A stretch of 64,000 nt of DNA, taken from positions 391,947 through 455,946 of the forward strand of contig JAGOAX010000003.1 in NCBI GenBank assembly GCA_017983695.1, given 5' to 3'. Shown here piece after piece: positions 25,281-33,821 of this stretch. Origin of the DNA: Ferruginibacter sp. (lineage in GTDB: Bacteria; Bacteroidota; Bacteroidia; Chitinophagales; Chitinophagaceae). Numbering within the stretch: position 1 is the first letter of the stretch; every line of letters begins with the position of its first letter. The position numbers and the translations under genes were made by a program. The notes beneath the pieces were generated by a model that did not search any database, had not been told where the DNA came from, and saw nothing but the letters and a program-made list of their open reading frames with translations.

Positions 25281-27731
25281 TTAGTTACCGCTTTTTATTC
25301 TACCCTGCTCATCTCCTGCACCACCACTTTTCCTTGTTTTTGCTCCTTTAATGGGTTTACCAAAACGATAGCTAAGGCTTAACGTAACCACCCTGCTGTC
25401 TCTTTGCTGCCTAAAGCTTGCTTCGGTACTTTGTATGTTTATTTGTCCTTTGGGGCGCATGGTTCTAAACGCATCTCTTATGTTTAATTTAATGGTACCC
25501 TTCTTTTTTAAAACTTGCTTTTGCAGGCCGCCGCTTAACTGTCCTAAAGGAAAAATAAGTATTTGGCCTTCTATACCTTTAGTGCGGTAAAAGCCCGACA
25601 GCTCAGCACTCCACCCGTTTTTAAAGGTAAACTGATTGGTTACGTTGGCCATAAAGTAGGTGGCATTTATACTTATATTGCCCGATGGGAAAGCGCCTTC
25701 GTAACTGCTGTAGTTAAACTCTGTATATGGTATTGCCATCCACCATTTAGTTACTTTTACCTGTGCATTTACAGATAAACTTGCATTGTCTGTGCTGCCA
25801 AAGTTTCTACGTGTAATTACAATGGCGTTACCGTTTGGCTCAAATACTTCTGCAAATAAACCTTTGGTGTGTGTATAATTTAAAGAGGTGGTTAAAAAAC
25901 TCTTATACGTATGTGACGCCTCCATTGTATTAGCTATAGAGGGCTGCAAAAAAGGGTTACCCTGCTCGTAAGTATAATTATCTATAAAGAAAAGAAAGGG
26001 GTTAAGGTCTTCATAATCGGGCCGGCGTATACGGCGGCCATAATTAAATGAAAACTCGTTTTTTTCGTTGGCTTTATAACTTACAAATACGTTAGGAAAT
26101 AAGCCTGTATAACTGTTTTTAAAAGATGAATCGCCTTTTTGTGGATTGCCAAACTGGTGGCCGCTATTATTGGTATTCTCCATTCTTAAACCTGCCTGCA
26201 AACCCCATTTCTTAATTTCTTTTGAAAGATTTAAATAAGCTGCATTAATATTTTCTTTGTACTTAAAACGGTTTGTTTTAGTATAATCTACTTGCTTAAA
26301 ACCGCTTATTACATTAAAGTAGCCTGCAGTATTATCGGTATTTACATAGGCGGCTTTAATGCCGGTTTCTAACTTAATGCCCTTTTTTAACGGATGTACA
26401 TAATCCATTTTAAAAGTGTAAATATTAACGCCTGTTGGCAGGTCGCCTACTAAATTATCGCCACCGCTTTGCACCCAGTTTTTTGCAAAATATTTATTTA
26501 AAAGCCCCATGCTTCTGTCAGATTGATATTTTACATAATCTGCATCCATAGTTAATTCCCTGCCAGTTGAGTCGTATGTATGACGGAAGTTAATATTTAC
26601 AGAGCCATTTTTCCAGGGGCTTTTTTCGTCATTGTCAGCAACAGCTATAGAATCTAAGGCCTGTATACCATCGTAAAAATAAGTGGTGTTTAAACCATCC
26701 TGCTGGTGCAATGCCGAAGAGCCATTTAACAAAACACCAATAGTTGTTTTTTTAGACGCATAAAAATCAACACCGATTTTTGCATTTTTATTCCGGTTCT
26801 TACGGCCCATAAAAGCTGTTTGCTCAAATATTCTGTCAACAGCACCGCTATTATTTTTAAACTTTCGTAAAATGTACAGCTGCTGGTAATTATTATCCCA
26901 ACTGGCTCCAAGATTACTAAATAAATTAAATTTTCCGTTGCGGTAGTTAAGGTTAAGGCTGTTATTATTTCTTGCATAAATACCCTGGCCATAAGAGGTG
27001 CTGGCGCTGCCGTTAAATCCTTTTTGCTTGTTCTTTTTTGTTTTTAAATTAATCATACCCGCTGTGCCGGCTGCATCGTATTTTGCAGAGGGGTTAGTCA
27101 TAATTTCTATTTGCTCCAAATTACTGGATGGCATGGTGCGTAATAAATTTGTAAGCTCTTGGCCACTAAGGTATGCCGGCTTACCATCTATCATTATGCT
27201 AACACCCTGTTTACCTTTAAGGCTAATGTTACCATCTTTATCAACCGTTACGCCAGGGCTTTTTTCTAAAACTTCTAAAGCTGTGGTACCTGCATTGGAA
27301 ATGGCGGCATCCACATTTACTATGGTGCGGTCAATCTTTCTTTCTATAAAAGGCTTTTTAGAAACCACCGTTACTTCTTTTAAATTTTTGTCGGCTGGTA
27401 CTAACTGTAAGGTTCCAACATTTGTAGTTGACTGGTCTGCAGAAATAGTGAATACCTGGCTATAAGTTTTTGAATGGCCTATAGATGTGGCTAATACCAA
27501 ATAACTGCCTTCTTTCACATTCTCAATACTGAAATTGCCTTCTTTGTCAGTAACTGCAATTTTTACAAGGCTGCTGTCTTTTGCTTTTAAAAGGGAGATT
27601 GAAGCGGCATCAATTACTTTTTGTTGTCCGCCATCTTTAATGCTACCGGTAACTTTACCAGCTGGAGTTGTTTGGGCCTGGCTGCACATAGCAATAGTGC
27701 TGACAACCAGAAGGTTGAAAAATTTTTTCAT
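25281..27731 (-). CDS. Outer-membrane receptor (CarboxypepD_reg + plug + OMP_b-brl_3)
   Basis: Signal peptide (residues 1-19). Residues about 25-110 form a carboxypeptidase-regulatory-like beta-sandwich. A TonB-plug-like domain at about 130-235 contains LEKSPGVTVDKDGNISLKG and NPSAKYDAAGTAGMINLKT. A beta-barrel of the OMP_b-brl_3 type fills the rest to residue 816, ending with YRFG and a hydrophilic tail. The substrate is not inferable. Unlike SusC it has no SusD partner. Expression appears regulated, since a 21-bp palindromic operator and -7 box lie upstream. Confidence 0.9.
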   Translation of the reverse strand: MKKFFNLLVVSTIAMCSQAQTTPAGKVTGSIKDGGQQKVIDAASISLLKAKDSSLVKIAVTDKEGNFSIENVKEGSYLVLATSIGHSKTYSQVFTISADQSTTNVGTLQLVPADKNLKEVTVVSKKPFIERKIDRTIVNVDAAISNAGTTALEVLEKSPGVTVDKDGNISLKGKQGVSIMIDGKPAYLSGQELTNLLRTMPSSNLEQIEIMTNPSAKYDAAGTAGMINLKTKKNKQKGFNGSASTSYGQGIYARNNNSLNLNYRNGKFNLFSNLGASWDNNYQQLYILRKFKNNSGAVDRIFEQTAFMGRKNRNKNAKIGVDFYASKKTTIGVLLNGSSALHQQDGLNTTYFYDGIQALDSIAVADNDEKSPWKNGSVNINFRHTYDSTGRELTMDADYVKYQSDRSMGLLNKYFAKNWVQSGGDNLVGDLPTGVNIYTFKMDYVHPLKKGIKLETGIKAAYVNTDNTAGYFNVISGFKQVDYTKTNRFKYKENINAAYLNLSKEIKKWGLQAGLRMENTNNSGHQFGNPQKGDSSFKNSYTGLFPNVFVSYKANEKNEFSFNYGRRIRRPDYEDLNPFLFFIDNYTYEQGNPFLQPSIANTMEASHTYKSFLTTSLNYTHTKGLFAEVFEPNGNAIVITRRNFGSTDNASLSVNAQVKVTKWWMAIPYTEFNYSSYEGAFPSGNISINATYFMANVTNQFTFKNGWSAELSGFYRTKGIEGQILIFPLGQLSGGLQKQVLKKKGTIKLNIRDAFRTMRPKGQINIQSTEASFRQQRDSRVVTLSLSYRFGKPIKGAKTRKSGGAGDEQGRIKSGN

Positions 27732-27815
27732 GACTATACTTTTTGTTTTATTTCCGGTGGCTAATCCGGAAGTTAGTTTTTAAAGATGCAGTTATATACT
27801 TTGATAACTACTTCA

Positions 27816-27845
27816 CAAAAGTAGGTACTTTGTAAAACATAGTAC
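27816..27845 (-). promoter_or_regulatory. Promoter and 21-bp palindromic operator of the outer-membrane receptor gene
   Basis: On the minus strand the -7 box TACTTTTG lies at 27816-27823. Immediately upstream (27825-27845) is a 21-bp near-perfect palindrome with half-site GTACTWTGT and a 3-bp centre; only one non-central position pair mismatches. The operator fills the -7/-33 spacer, so a bound repressor would block polymerase. Similar GTACTTTGT half-sites are recalled upstream of PadR-regulated genes in Bacteroidota, but no PadR gene is in this window. Confidence 0.6.
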
Positions 27846-28001
27846 ATTGTTTTATACTGAGCGGCAAATAATGATGATGATCGGTAAAAAACTAAAAAAA
27901 TGTAAAATAGCTGCAAAAATGTAACGGATAGCAATGCAAATAAGTTACAGATACCAATATTTTGGTATTTACAATAGATTAAATAATTATAAACTATAAA
28001 A

Positions 28002-29318
28002 TTAACTCTGGCCTTTTGTACGCTTCATTTGTATAATAATAAAACAAAGCCCTGTAAGAAAAAGCAAAAAAGAAATTATTTCGGCCTGTGTAGGGTGAAA
28101 GCCAAACATGGAATAAGTTGTATTTACTCTTATTTTTTCTACAATAAACCGCTCTAAACCATTTAAGATGAGATAAATTCCAAAAATTACCCCAGGGGTT
28201 TTTATTCTCTTGCGAATTGACCACAATAATAAGAATAACAAGGAACAGGCTATTGTTTCGTAAAATGGAGTGGGAAAAACTGGTATAGGCAATACACGGT
28301 TATGTTCATCAGTATCACCGGGAATTTTTACACCATCAGCATTAACATTTTTAGGATATGAATATGCCACCATCCAATTGGGAATAAAGGAAGGTGCTTT
28401 GTAATAGATATTATGAACATGCTGCAGATCTGGTGAAGTACGACCCGTATATTGATTCGACTCTGGTACTTTTCCTTCTAAAAAATAAGTAGAATCTTTC
28501 TTTAATGCCTGCATAAATTCACCTTCGCTCGCTATTCTTACAGTTTTGCCGGTTGCATCATTTACATAAGCACTGTTATAAACTCCCCAGTCACCATCGC
28601 CGGCAACCTGGCAACCAATTCTACCTACAGCATAAGCAATCATTAAAGCAGGTGCTGCAGCATCTACCAAATGAACCAGTTTAATACCACGTTTATATGC
28701 ATACCAGCAAATAGCAATAGTTGCCAATATTAAACCCCCATAAAAAGTAAGCCCACTGGCAGAAAACAATCTTCCAATTGGATCCTGAATAAATTCATTC
28801 CAGTTCTCAAGGTTATCAAACAGCTTAGCCCCAAGTATACCAAATATTAATCCAAGGATTATTATGTCTCCTACCCTGTCGTGTGGCCAAATGCGTACAC
28901 TACGGCGTTCAGGTTCTTTAAGTTTTTGTTTGTTTTTCTCATGCCATTTTAAGCCACCTAATACTATACCCAATAGTAATCCACCTAAAATATTACCTTG
29001 GCTGGAGAAAATATAATCCTGCGGATTTACACCTTCCGGCCTGCTAAAAATCAAGCCCAAAACCTTAAACCCAAATACAAAACCAATTAGTGCATTGATC
29101 AATATTTCAGATAGTGAAGCAGGTTTTCCTACAGTAATAATTTCTTCCCTTGGTGATAGTAAGCCTTGTTTTTCCTTACGCTTTAATTCGCTGCTGATTA
29201 CAATTGCAGCAACAATAAATGCTATTGCCACAAGTAACCCAAAAGTATTTAAAACACTAAGCCCCTTCCACTCCACACCAAACCAGTCTTTAAAAACATA
29301 ATATAAATTGGGATACAT
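28002..29318 (-). CDS. lgt: Phosphatidylglycerol:prolipoprotein diacylglyceryl transferase
   Basis: Transfers diacylglycerol to the lipobox cysteine, the first step of lipoprotein maturation in the inner membrane. The Lgt signature VGRIGCQVAGDGDWG lies at 231-245, and DAAAPALMIAYAVGRIG and SGLTFYGGLIL are also recognisable. About seven membrane segments are present. At 438 aa it is longer than the roughly 290-aa E. coli enzyme. The extra length comes from a long N-terminal region and an insert near 255-330 that is common in Bacteroidota. Confidence 0.93.
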   Translation of the reverse strand: MYPNLYYVFKDWFGVEWKGLSVLNTFGLLVAIAFIVAAIVISSELKRKEKQGLLSPREEIITVGKPASLSEILINALIGFVFGFKVLGLIFSRPEGVNPQDYIFSSQGNILGGLLLGIVLGGLKWHEKNKQKLKEPERRSVRIWPHDRVGDIIILGLIFGILGAKLFDNLENWNEFIQDPIGRLFSASGLTFYGGLILATIAICWYAYKRGIKLVHLVDAAAPALMIAYAVGRIGCQVAGDGDWGVYNSAYVNDATGKTVRIASEGEFMQALKKDSTYFLEGKVPESNQYTGRTSPDLQHVHNIYYKAPSFIPNWMVAYSYPKNVNADGVKIPGDTDEHNRVLPIPVFPTPFYETIACSLLFLLLWSIRKRIKTPGVIFGIYLILNGLERFIVEKIRVNTTYSMFGFHPTQAEIISFLLFLTGLCFIIIQMKRTKGQS

Positions 29319-29391
29319 AAAGTTTGCTACTTATTATTTTTATTAAGAACTGCAATATATTCAAATAATTGAAGCCGTTGGTTATTGAAAT

Positions 29392-29420
29392 AAAAAATCC
29401 TCCTGTAGAAACAGGAGGAT
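29392..29420 (-). terminator. Terminator downstream of the bacilliredoxin gene
   Basis: A perfect 10-bp stem (ATCCTCCTGT and its complement) with a 4-nt loop is followed by a T-run on the minus strand. It separates the bacilliredoxin from lgt. Confidence 0.9.
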
Positions 29421-29465
29421 GATATTTACTAACCCATCATATTTAATAAAACATGACGAAGTATC

Positions 29466-29882
29466 TTAATTACAATGTTGTTCAAATGCCCCTATCAGGT
29501 TTTCTGCAATCATCTGGGCGCTTCTGCCTTCAATCATATGCCTTTCTATAAAATGAACCAACTGGCCATCTTTAAAAAGAGCAATTGATGGCGAAGATGG
29601 AGGGTAAGGCAACAGGTACTCTCTTATTTTCTTTACTGCATCAACATCAAAACCAGCAAAACTGGTAGTAAGATGATCGGGTTTTTTTGTACTGTTATGA
29701 ACAGCCATTAAAACACCAGGCCTTGCAGTACCGGCGCTGCAACCACAAACTGAGTTGATTACAACTAAAGTGGTGCCGTTATCTTTTATAGTTTCCTCAA
29801 CTGCTGCAGAGGTCAACATTTCTGAAAAGCCATTTTCAGTTAGCTCTTCTTTCATTGGTATTACAATTTCTTCCGGATACAT
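29466..29882 (-). CDS. BrxA/BrxB-family bacilliredoxin
   Basis: A 138-aa protein of the DUF1094 family with the redox motif NSVCGCSAGTARPG (Cys46-Gly-Cys48). Family members reduce mixed disulfides of low-molecular-weight thiols in Firmicutes. The cofactor in this lineage is not certain, since bacillithiol genes are not visible here. A -7 box, TAGTTTTG (29905-29912), precedes it, and it is transcribed alone. Confidence 0.88.
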   Translation of the reverse strand: MYPEEIVIPMKEELTENGFSEMLTSAAVEETIKDNGTTLVVINSVCGCSAGTARPGVLMAVHNSTKKPDHLTTSFAGFDVDAVKKIREYLLPYPPSSPSIALFKDGQLVHFIERHMIEGRSAQMIAENLIGAFEQHCN

Positions 29883-29904
29883 GTGTAGTAGATTTTTTGG
29901 AGCA

Positions 29905-29912
29905 CAAAACTA
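29905..29912 (-). promoter_or_regulatory. Predicted -7 box for bacilliredoxin (TAGTTTTG)
   Basis: It matches the TAnnTTTG consensus on the minus strand, about 22 bp upstream of the start codon. No clear -33 element. Confidence 0.4.
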
Positions 29913-30129
29913 AGAACTTATTTTACATCTTCCCTTTTATTGTTCTCTACATTTACACATCTTCCGCATCTCGAAATCGGAAATTATGGCGCAATCATCT
30001 AGTTACAAGCGACATAACGGCGCAAAATGTAGCTAAAAATTGAAATTTAGGCATTAAAAACCTGTTGGAATAGCTTTTGAAGATTGTGTTTTGTAATTAT
30101 AAAATTTAAAAACATAAAAAAATAAAGCT

Positions 30130-30570
30130 ATGACACTCGTAAAAACAAACAATCCCTTTGCAAAATCATTTGATGGATTAATGAATGAAATTTTTAATGA
30201 CCTGCCTTCAACATTTGGCAAAACTGTAAGAGAAGATATTTTAGGTTTTCCACCAGTAAACATTGTTGAGAAAAACGATGCTTACAATTTACAGGTAGCT
30301 GCCCCTGGCTTTGAAAAAAGCGATTTTAAGATAAAACTGGATGCTAATATCCTAACAATAAGTGTGGAAAAAACAGCAGAAACAAAATCGGAAACAGAAA
30401 AATTGATCCGCAGAGAATTCAGCGCTAAATCATTCAAGCGCACTTTTACGGTAGATGAAAAAATTGACGCTACAAATATAAACGCCAAATACGAAAATGG
30501 TATTTTACATGTAGTGTTACCTAAAAAAGAAGAAGTAAAAGCTGCGGCAAAAGAGATAACTATTCAATAA
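30130..30570 (+). CDS. Hsp20 / alpha-crystallin small heat-shock protein
   Basis: A 146-aa cytosolic chaperone. The alpha-crystallin domain runs from PPVNIVEKNDAYNLQVAAPG to YENGILHVVLPKKEE, and ends in the terminal ITIQ. It holds unfolding proteins during stress. It is a single gene with its own terminator. I saw no CIRCE or sigma-32-like heat-shock promoter. Confidence 0.95.
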   Translation: MTLVKTNNPFAKSFDGLMNEIFNDLPSTFGKTVREDILGFPPVNIVEKNDAYNLQVAAPGFEKSDFKIKLDANILTISVEKTAETKSETEKLIRREFSAKSFKRTFTVDEKIDATNINAKYENGILHVVLPKKEEVKAAAKEITIQ

Positions 30571-30606
30571 GAAAAGTTTTCATAAGCATACAGTTGGTTT
30601 TGATTA

Positions 30607-30637
30607 ATCCCCGTTATTCTTAACGGGGATATTTTTT
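30607..30637 (+). terminator. Terminator after hsp20 (shared with the convergent gene)
   Basis: A 10-bp stem (ATCCCCGTTA and its complement, loop TTCT) followed by a T-run. Its T-run overlaps the stop of the minus-strand gene at 30636, so it may act in both directions. Confidence 0.9.
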
Positions 30638-31121
30638 ATGAGGAGATATTTTCTTTTTGTTTTCTTTTCTCCATCCAGTTCATTTCTTTCTTAGTGGTAA
30701 AAGCTTGTACTATGGCAATAAAAAAAAGCAGACCGATATTTCCGGCTAAAAAAAGCAGGTCAAAACTGGCATAGTTTGTAATATCATGAATGCCTAACTT
30801 AAAATAATCCATTATGCACAATACTAATACAACAACACAATAACAAAAACCGATGGTAAAGCAAACCTGGGAAATTGCCTTTACAACAGCAGAAGGATGC
30901 TTTTTGGTACGTTTAATAAAAATATAATAGGCTGTTGCAAAAACTGCAGGTGGTATTGAAATTACAACCAGTTCAAATAAAATATCTACCGGCTTTGATG
31001 AAACCAGCTTTGAAACTCCGTATAATAATGCCATTGCCGAACCAAATATTACAGGGATGGAAAGGAACAATAAAAATATCAGGAAATATAATTTTGAATA
31101 TCTGGTAAAACGGTCTTCCAT
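30636..31121 (-). CDS. Four-helix membrane protein, function unknown
   Basis: A 161-aa protein with four predicted membrane segments (about 11-33, 45-66, 85-108, 122-146). It has no recognised motif. The basic C-terminus (EMNWMEKRKQKE) is probably cytosolic. It starts 3 bp after the 72-aa gene and is the last member of the M42 operon. Confidence 0.7.
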   Translation of the reverse strand: MEDRFTRYSKLYFLIFLLFLSIPVIFGSAMALLYGVSKLVSSKPVDILFELVVISIPPAVFATAYYIFIKRTKKHPSAVVKAISQVCFTIGFCYCVVVLVLCIMDYFKLGIHDITNYASFDLLFLAGNIGLLFFIAIVQAFTTKKEMNWMEKRKQKENISS

Positions 31122-31124
31122 AGT

Positions 31125-31343
31125 CTATTTCATTTTGATTTCTAATGAATCAAATAATCTTTTCTTAGCAGTATCTATTTCTAAAGATGATGCTTTAAGG
31201 TCTTTATCAATAGTTTTAAATTCTTCCATAATTTTATCAGATGCCGCCCTTGCATTATCAGCCGAATGCTTCATTTTAATAAATTGAGATACTGCAAGTG
31301 CAATACCCAGCACCACTATAAAAACTAATAACCCTTTTGACAT
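31125..31343 (-). CDS. Small membrane-anchored helical protein
   Basis: A 72-aa protein with one N-terminal membrane segment (residues 4-20) followed by a charged, probably helical/coiled tail. No family is recognised. It sits between the M42 peptidase (8 bp upstream) and the four-helix membrane protein, in one operon. Confidence 0.7.
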   Translation of the reverse strand: MSKGLLVFIVVLGIALAVSQFIKMKHSADNARAASDKIMEEFKTIDKDLKASSLEIDTAKKRLFDSLEIKMK

Positions 31344-31351
31344 AGCATTGT

Positions 31352-32458
31352 TTAAAAATAACTGAGATTAGTTTTAGGGGATAAGGTTAATAAAGTTTCA
31401 TACATCAGTTTAATAGTATTTTCAACATCGTCTTTGTGGAGCATTTCTACTGTTGTGTGCATATACCTTAATGGAATTGAAATTAAAACAGAAGGGCAAC
31501 CATCATTAGCATATGCAAAAGAATCTGTATCGGTACCTGTACTGCGGCTTACAGTGCGTAATTGAACCGGTATCTTATTTTTTGTTGCCGTAATTTGTAC
31601 TACATCCAACAATTTATTATGTACCGCAGGCCCAAATGCCAGGGAAGGCCCCTTTCCACATGCACACTCCCCTTCTATAATTTTGTTAATCATTGGTGTA
31701 CTGGTATCATGCGTTACATCGGTAATGATAGCGATGTCTGGTTTTATTCTACGGGCAATCATTTCTGCTCCCCGTAAGCCAATTTCTTCCTGCACTGCAT
31801 TTACAACATATAAACCAAATGGTAGTTTTTTACGATTTGCCTTAAGTAACCTGGCCACTTCGGCAATCATAAAACCACCAATGCGGTTATCAAAAGCCCG
31901 GCCTATTAAATAATCATAGGCCAGTTCTTCGTATCCCTCTTCGTAGGTTGCCACGGCGCCAATATGAATACCCAAGGCCTCCACTTCTTTCTTATTACGG
32001 GCTCCGCAATCTAAAAACAGGTTATCAACTTTGGGTGGCGTTTCCTTACCATCATTATTGCTCATTCGTGTATGAATGGCAGGCCATCCAAATACCGCTT
32101 TTACAGCTCCTTTCTTCCCATGAATTAAAACACGCTTTGCAGGTGCAATCTGGTGATCTACACCTCCATTGCGTTTCAGGTAAATCAATCCATCAGGAGA
32201 AATATAATTTACAAACCAGCTTATCTCATCTGCATGAGCTTCTATTACCACTTTAAATGTAGAAGAAGGATTAATTACTCCGACTGCAGTGCCATAGGGA
32301 TCGGTAAAATGAGAATCTACATATGGTTTCAAATATTGAAGCCACAATTTTTGTCCGCTGCTTTCAAAACCTGTTGGAGAGGGATTATTGATATAGTTTT
32401 TTAAAAATGCGTATGATTCTTCAGTAAGAATACTTTTCGTTTTTTTTGCTTTAGCCAT
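31352..32458 (-). CDS. M42-family metallopeptidase (aminopeptidase/glucanase-like)
   Basis: A dinuclear zinc aminopeptidase of 368 aa, cytosolic (no signal). Metal-site motifs are EAHADEISW, GRAFDNRIGG, QEEIGLRGAE and ITDVTHDTS. It probably trims peptides and forms a multimeric complex as in the TET/FrvX family. It leads a three-gene unit with two small membrane proteins. Confidence 0.92.
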   Translation of the reverse strand: MAKAKKTKSILTEESYAFLKNYINNPSPTGFESSGQKLWLQYLKPYVDSHFTDPYGTAVGVINPSSTFKVVIEAHADEISWFVNYISPDGLIYLKRNGGVDHQIAPAKRVLIHGKKGAVKAVFGWPAIHTRMSNNDGKETPPKVDNLFLDCGARNKKEVEALGIHIGAVATYEEGYEELAYDYLIGRAFDNRIGGFMIAEVARLLKANRKKLPFGLYVVNAVQEEIGLRGAEMIARRIKPDIAIITDVTHDTSTPMINKIIEGECACGKGPSLAFGPAVHNKLLDVVQITATKNKIPVQLRTVSRSTGTDTDSFAYANDGCPSVLISIPLRYMHTTVEMLHKDDVENTIKLMYETLLTLSPKTNLSYF

Positions 32459-32488
32459 CTTTGTTTTCTTTATATAAAGGCAAAATAA

Positions 32489-33316
32489 CTAAATACTTGC
32501 CACATAAGCAGCTATGGCGGAAAATAACATTAACCCATCAACCAAAAAATAATAAAAAAAATAGCCCTGTTTTTTTAAAGAGAAAAAATATACCACTGCT
32601 GCAACTATGCCGGTAACCAATAAAGCAATTATTTGCATAGGCTCATTATAATAAATCCTGAAGACTACGCCATTAATAATATAGGCAATAAAGACAGCTC
32701 CCATTATATAACGAATTGTAACCGGTGTTACCAGGGTTGTAAGGCTTTGTAAGCCTCTTATTTTGTCAACTTTTGTATCCCTAGCATCAAAAATGATACA
32801 TAGCATCAACATAAAAAGAAAACGGTTATTGAACAGCAGCAGTAAGGTGAGTGTGTTTGCGGTTGGCACCTGCTTATCTGGAATATACACCGTTACAAAA
32901 GCCCATGTAAATGCCAGGAGTAATGTTTTTAATAACCCCGCCTTTCTAGTAAATTGTAATGCTTTAAAAGGCAACAGCGGAATAGTATACAGTAAAGTGA
33001 AAAACAGGCTTAAAATAATGGCAGGTAATAAATTGGAAATATGCGGTAATGAAAACAGTAACCCTATTGCAGCTATAAAAAAAATAATAATATTGGTGTA
33101 ATACTTTTTTAAAAATAATTTAACCGGCTGTCCTGAAAAAGCAAAGCCACTTAAAAGCCAGTAAAAGTTATAACTGCATAATGTTGAGAAAAAAACAAAG
33201 CTGTATAACCAAGCAGTAAGATTAATGTGCAGCAGTAAAGCTGTTTGAAAACAAAGTGCTACAGCACAAATTGCAATAAAAATAGAATGAGATAAGATAA
33301 AGTGCAGCCACTTCAT
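32489..33316 (-). CDS. UbiA-like prenyltransferase-fold membrane protein
   Basis: A 275-aa protein with about eight membrane helices. FDARDTKVDKIRG resembles the second Asp-rich motif of UbiA prenyltransferases (DxRD...D), but the first motif (NxxxD) is not clear. This form is common in Bacteroidota and of unproven activity. Its ATG overlaps the stop of the upstream lipoprotein gene (TAATG), so the two are translationally coupled. Confidence 0.65.
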   Translation of the reverse strand: MKWLHFILSHSIFIAICAVALCFQTALLLHINLTAWLYSFVFFSTLCSYNFYWLLSGFAFSGQPVKLFLKKYYTNIIIFFIAAIGLLFSLPHISNLLPAIILSLFFTLLYTIPLLPFKALQFTRKAGLLKTLLLAFTWAFVTVYIPDKQVPTANTLTLLLLFNNRFLFMLMLCIIFDARDTKVDKIRGLQSLTTLVTPVTIRYIMGAVFIAYIINGVVFRIYYNEPMQIIALLVTGIVAAVVYFFSLKKQGYFFYYFLVDGLMLFSAIAAYVASI

Positions 33317-33786
33317 TATTGAGTGACGTAAAATACAGGATCGGCTGTTATTATTACATTGCTCTTGTTTTTTGCAAAATCTTTTATATAAACTTCAAAA
33401 TATAAAGTATCCACTCTTGGCCTTGTAGTTACGCCGGGCTTGCCACCAATTACATTAAATAAATTTATTGCTATATCCCCTTTAAAATTTTCCTTAGCTG
33501 AAGTTTTTATATCTGGCAAAAAAGAAGAATCAATTTTATTGTTAATAAGATTTTTAACATAAACCTTAGAAGTGTCCGACCCATCCTTAAAGCCAAGGTC
33601 ACCTTCGGCATCTGTAACACTCAAAGTTAATATCGGTGCAAAATCCAGTTGTACTGTTGTATTACTGGATAGCCAGACATTTGGTTTTACCGATTTAAAA
33701 CTAATTTGCGGGGCAGTTGTAAATTTATCTTTTTTACAGGCCGTAAACAGCAAGCAAACTGCTATAATTAATAAAGTATATCGCAT
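33316..33786 (-). CDS. Lipoprotein of unknown function
   Basis: A 156-aa protein with a lipobox FTAC (Cys17) followed by KKD, typical of Bacteroidota lipoproteins. The rest looks like a beta-sandwich with VTDAEGDLGFKDGSD, reminiscent of a Ca-binding loop. Coupled to the downstream UbiA-like gene. No specific function. Confidence 0.75.
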   Translation of the reverse strand: MRYTLLIIAVCLLFTACKKDKFTTAPQISFKSVKPNVWLSSNTTVQLDFAPILTLSVTDAEGDLGFKDGSDTSKVYVKNLINNKIDSSFLPDIKTSAKENFKGDIAINLFNVIGGKPGVTTRPRVDTLYFEVYIKDFAKNKSNVIITADPVFYVTQ

Positions 33787-33821
33787 CTTTGTATATTATT
33801 ATTCAAATTTACTGATAGTAA

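Noticed and set aside
29855..30043. A 62-codon plus-strand ORF upstream of hsp20
   Set aside because: It overlaps the bacilliredoxin start region and has no recognised features; likely chance.
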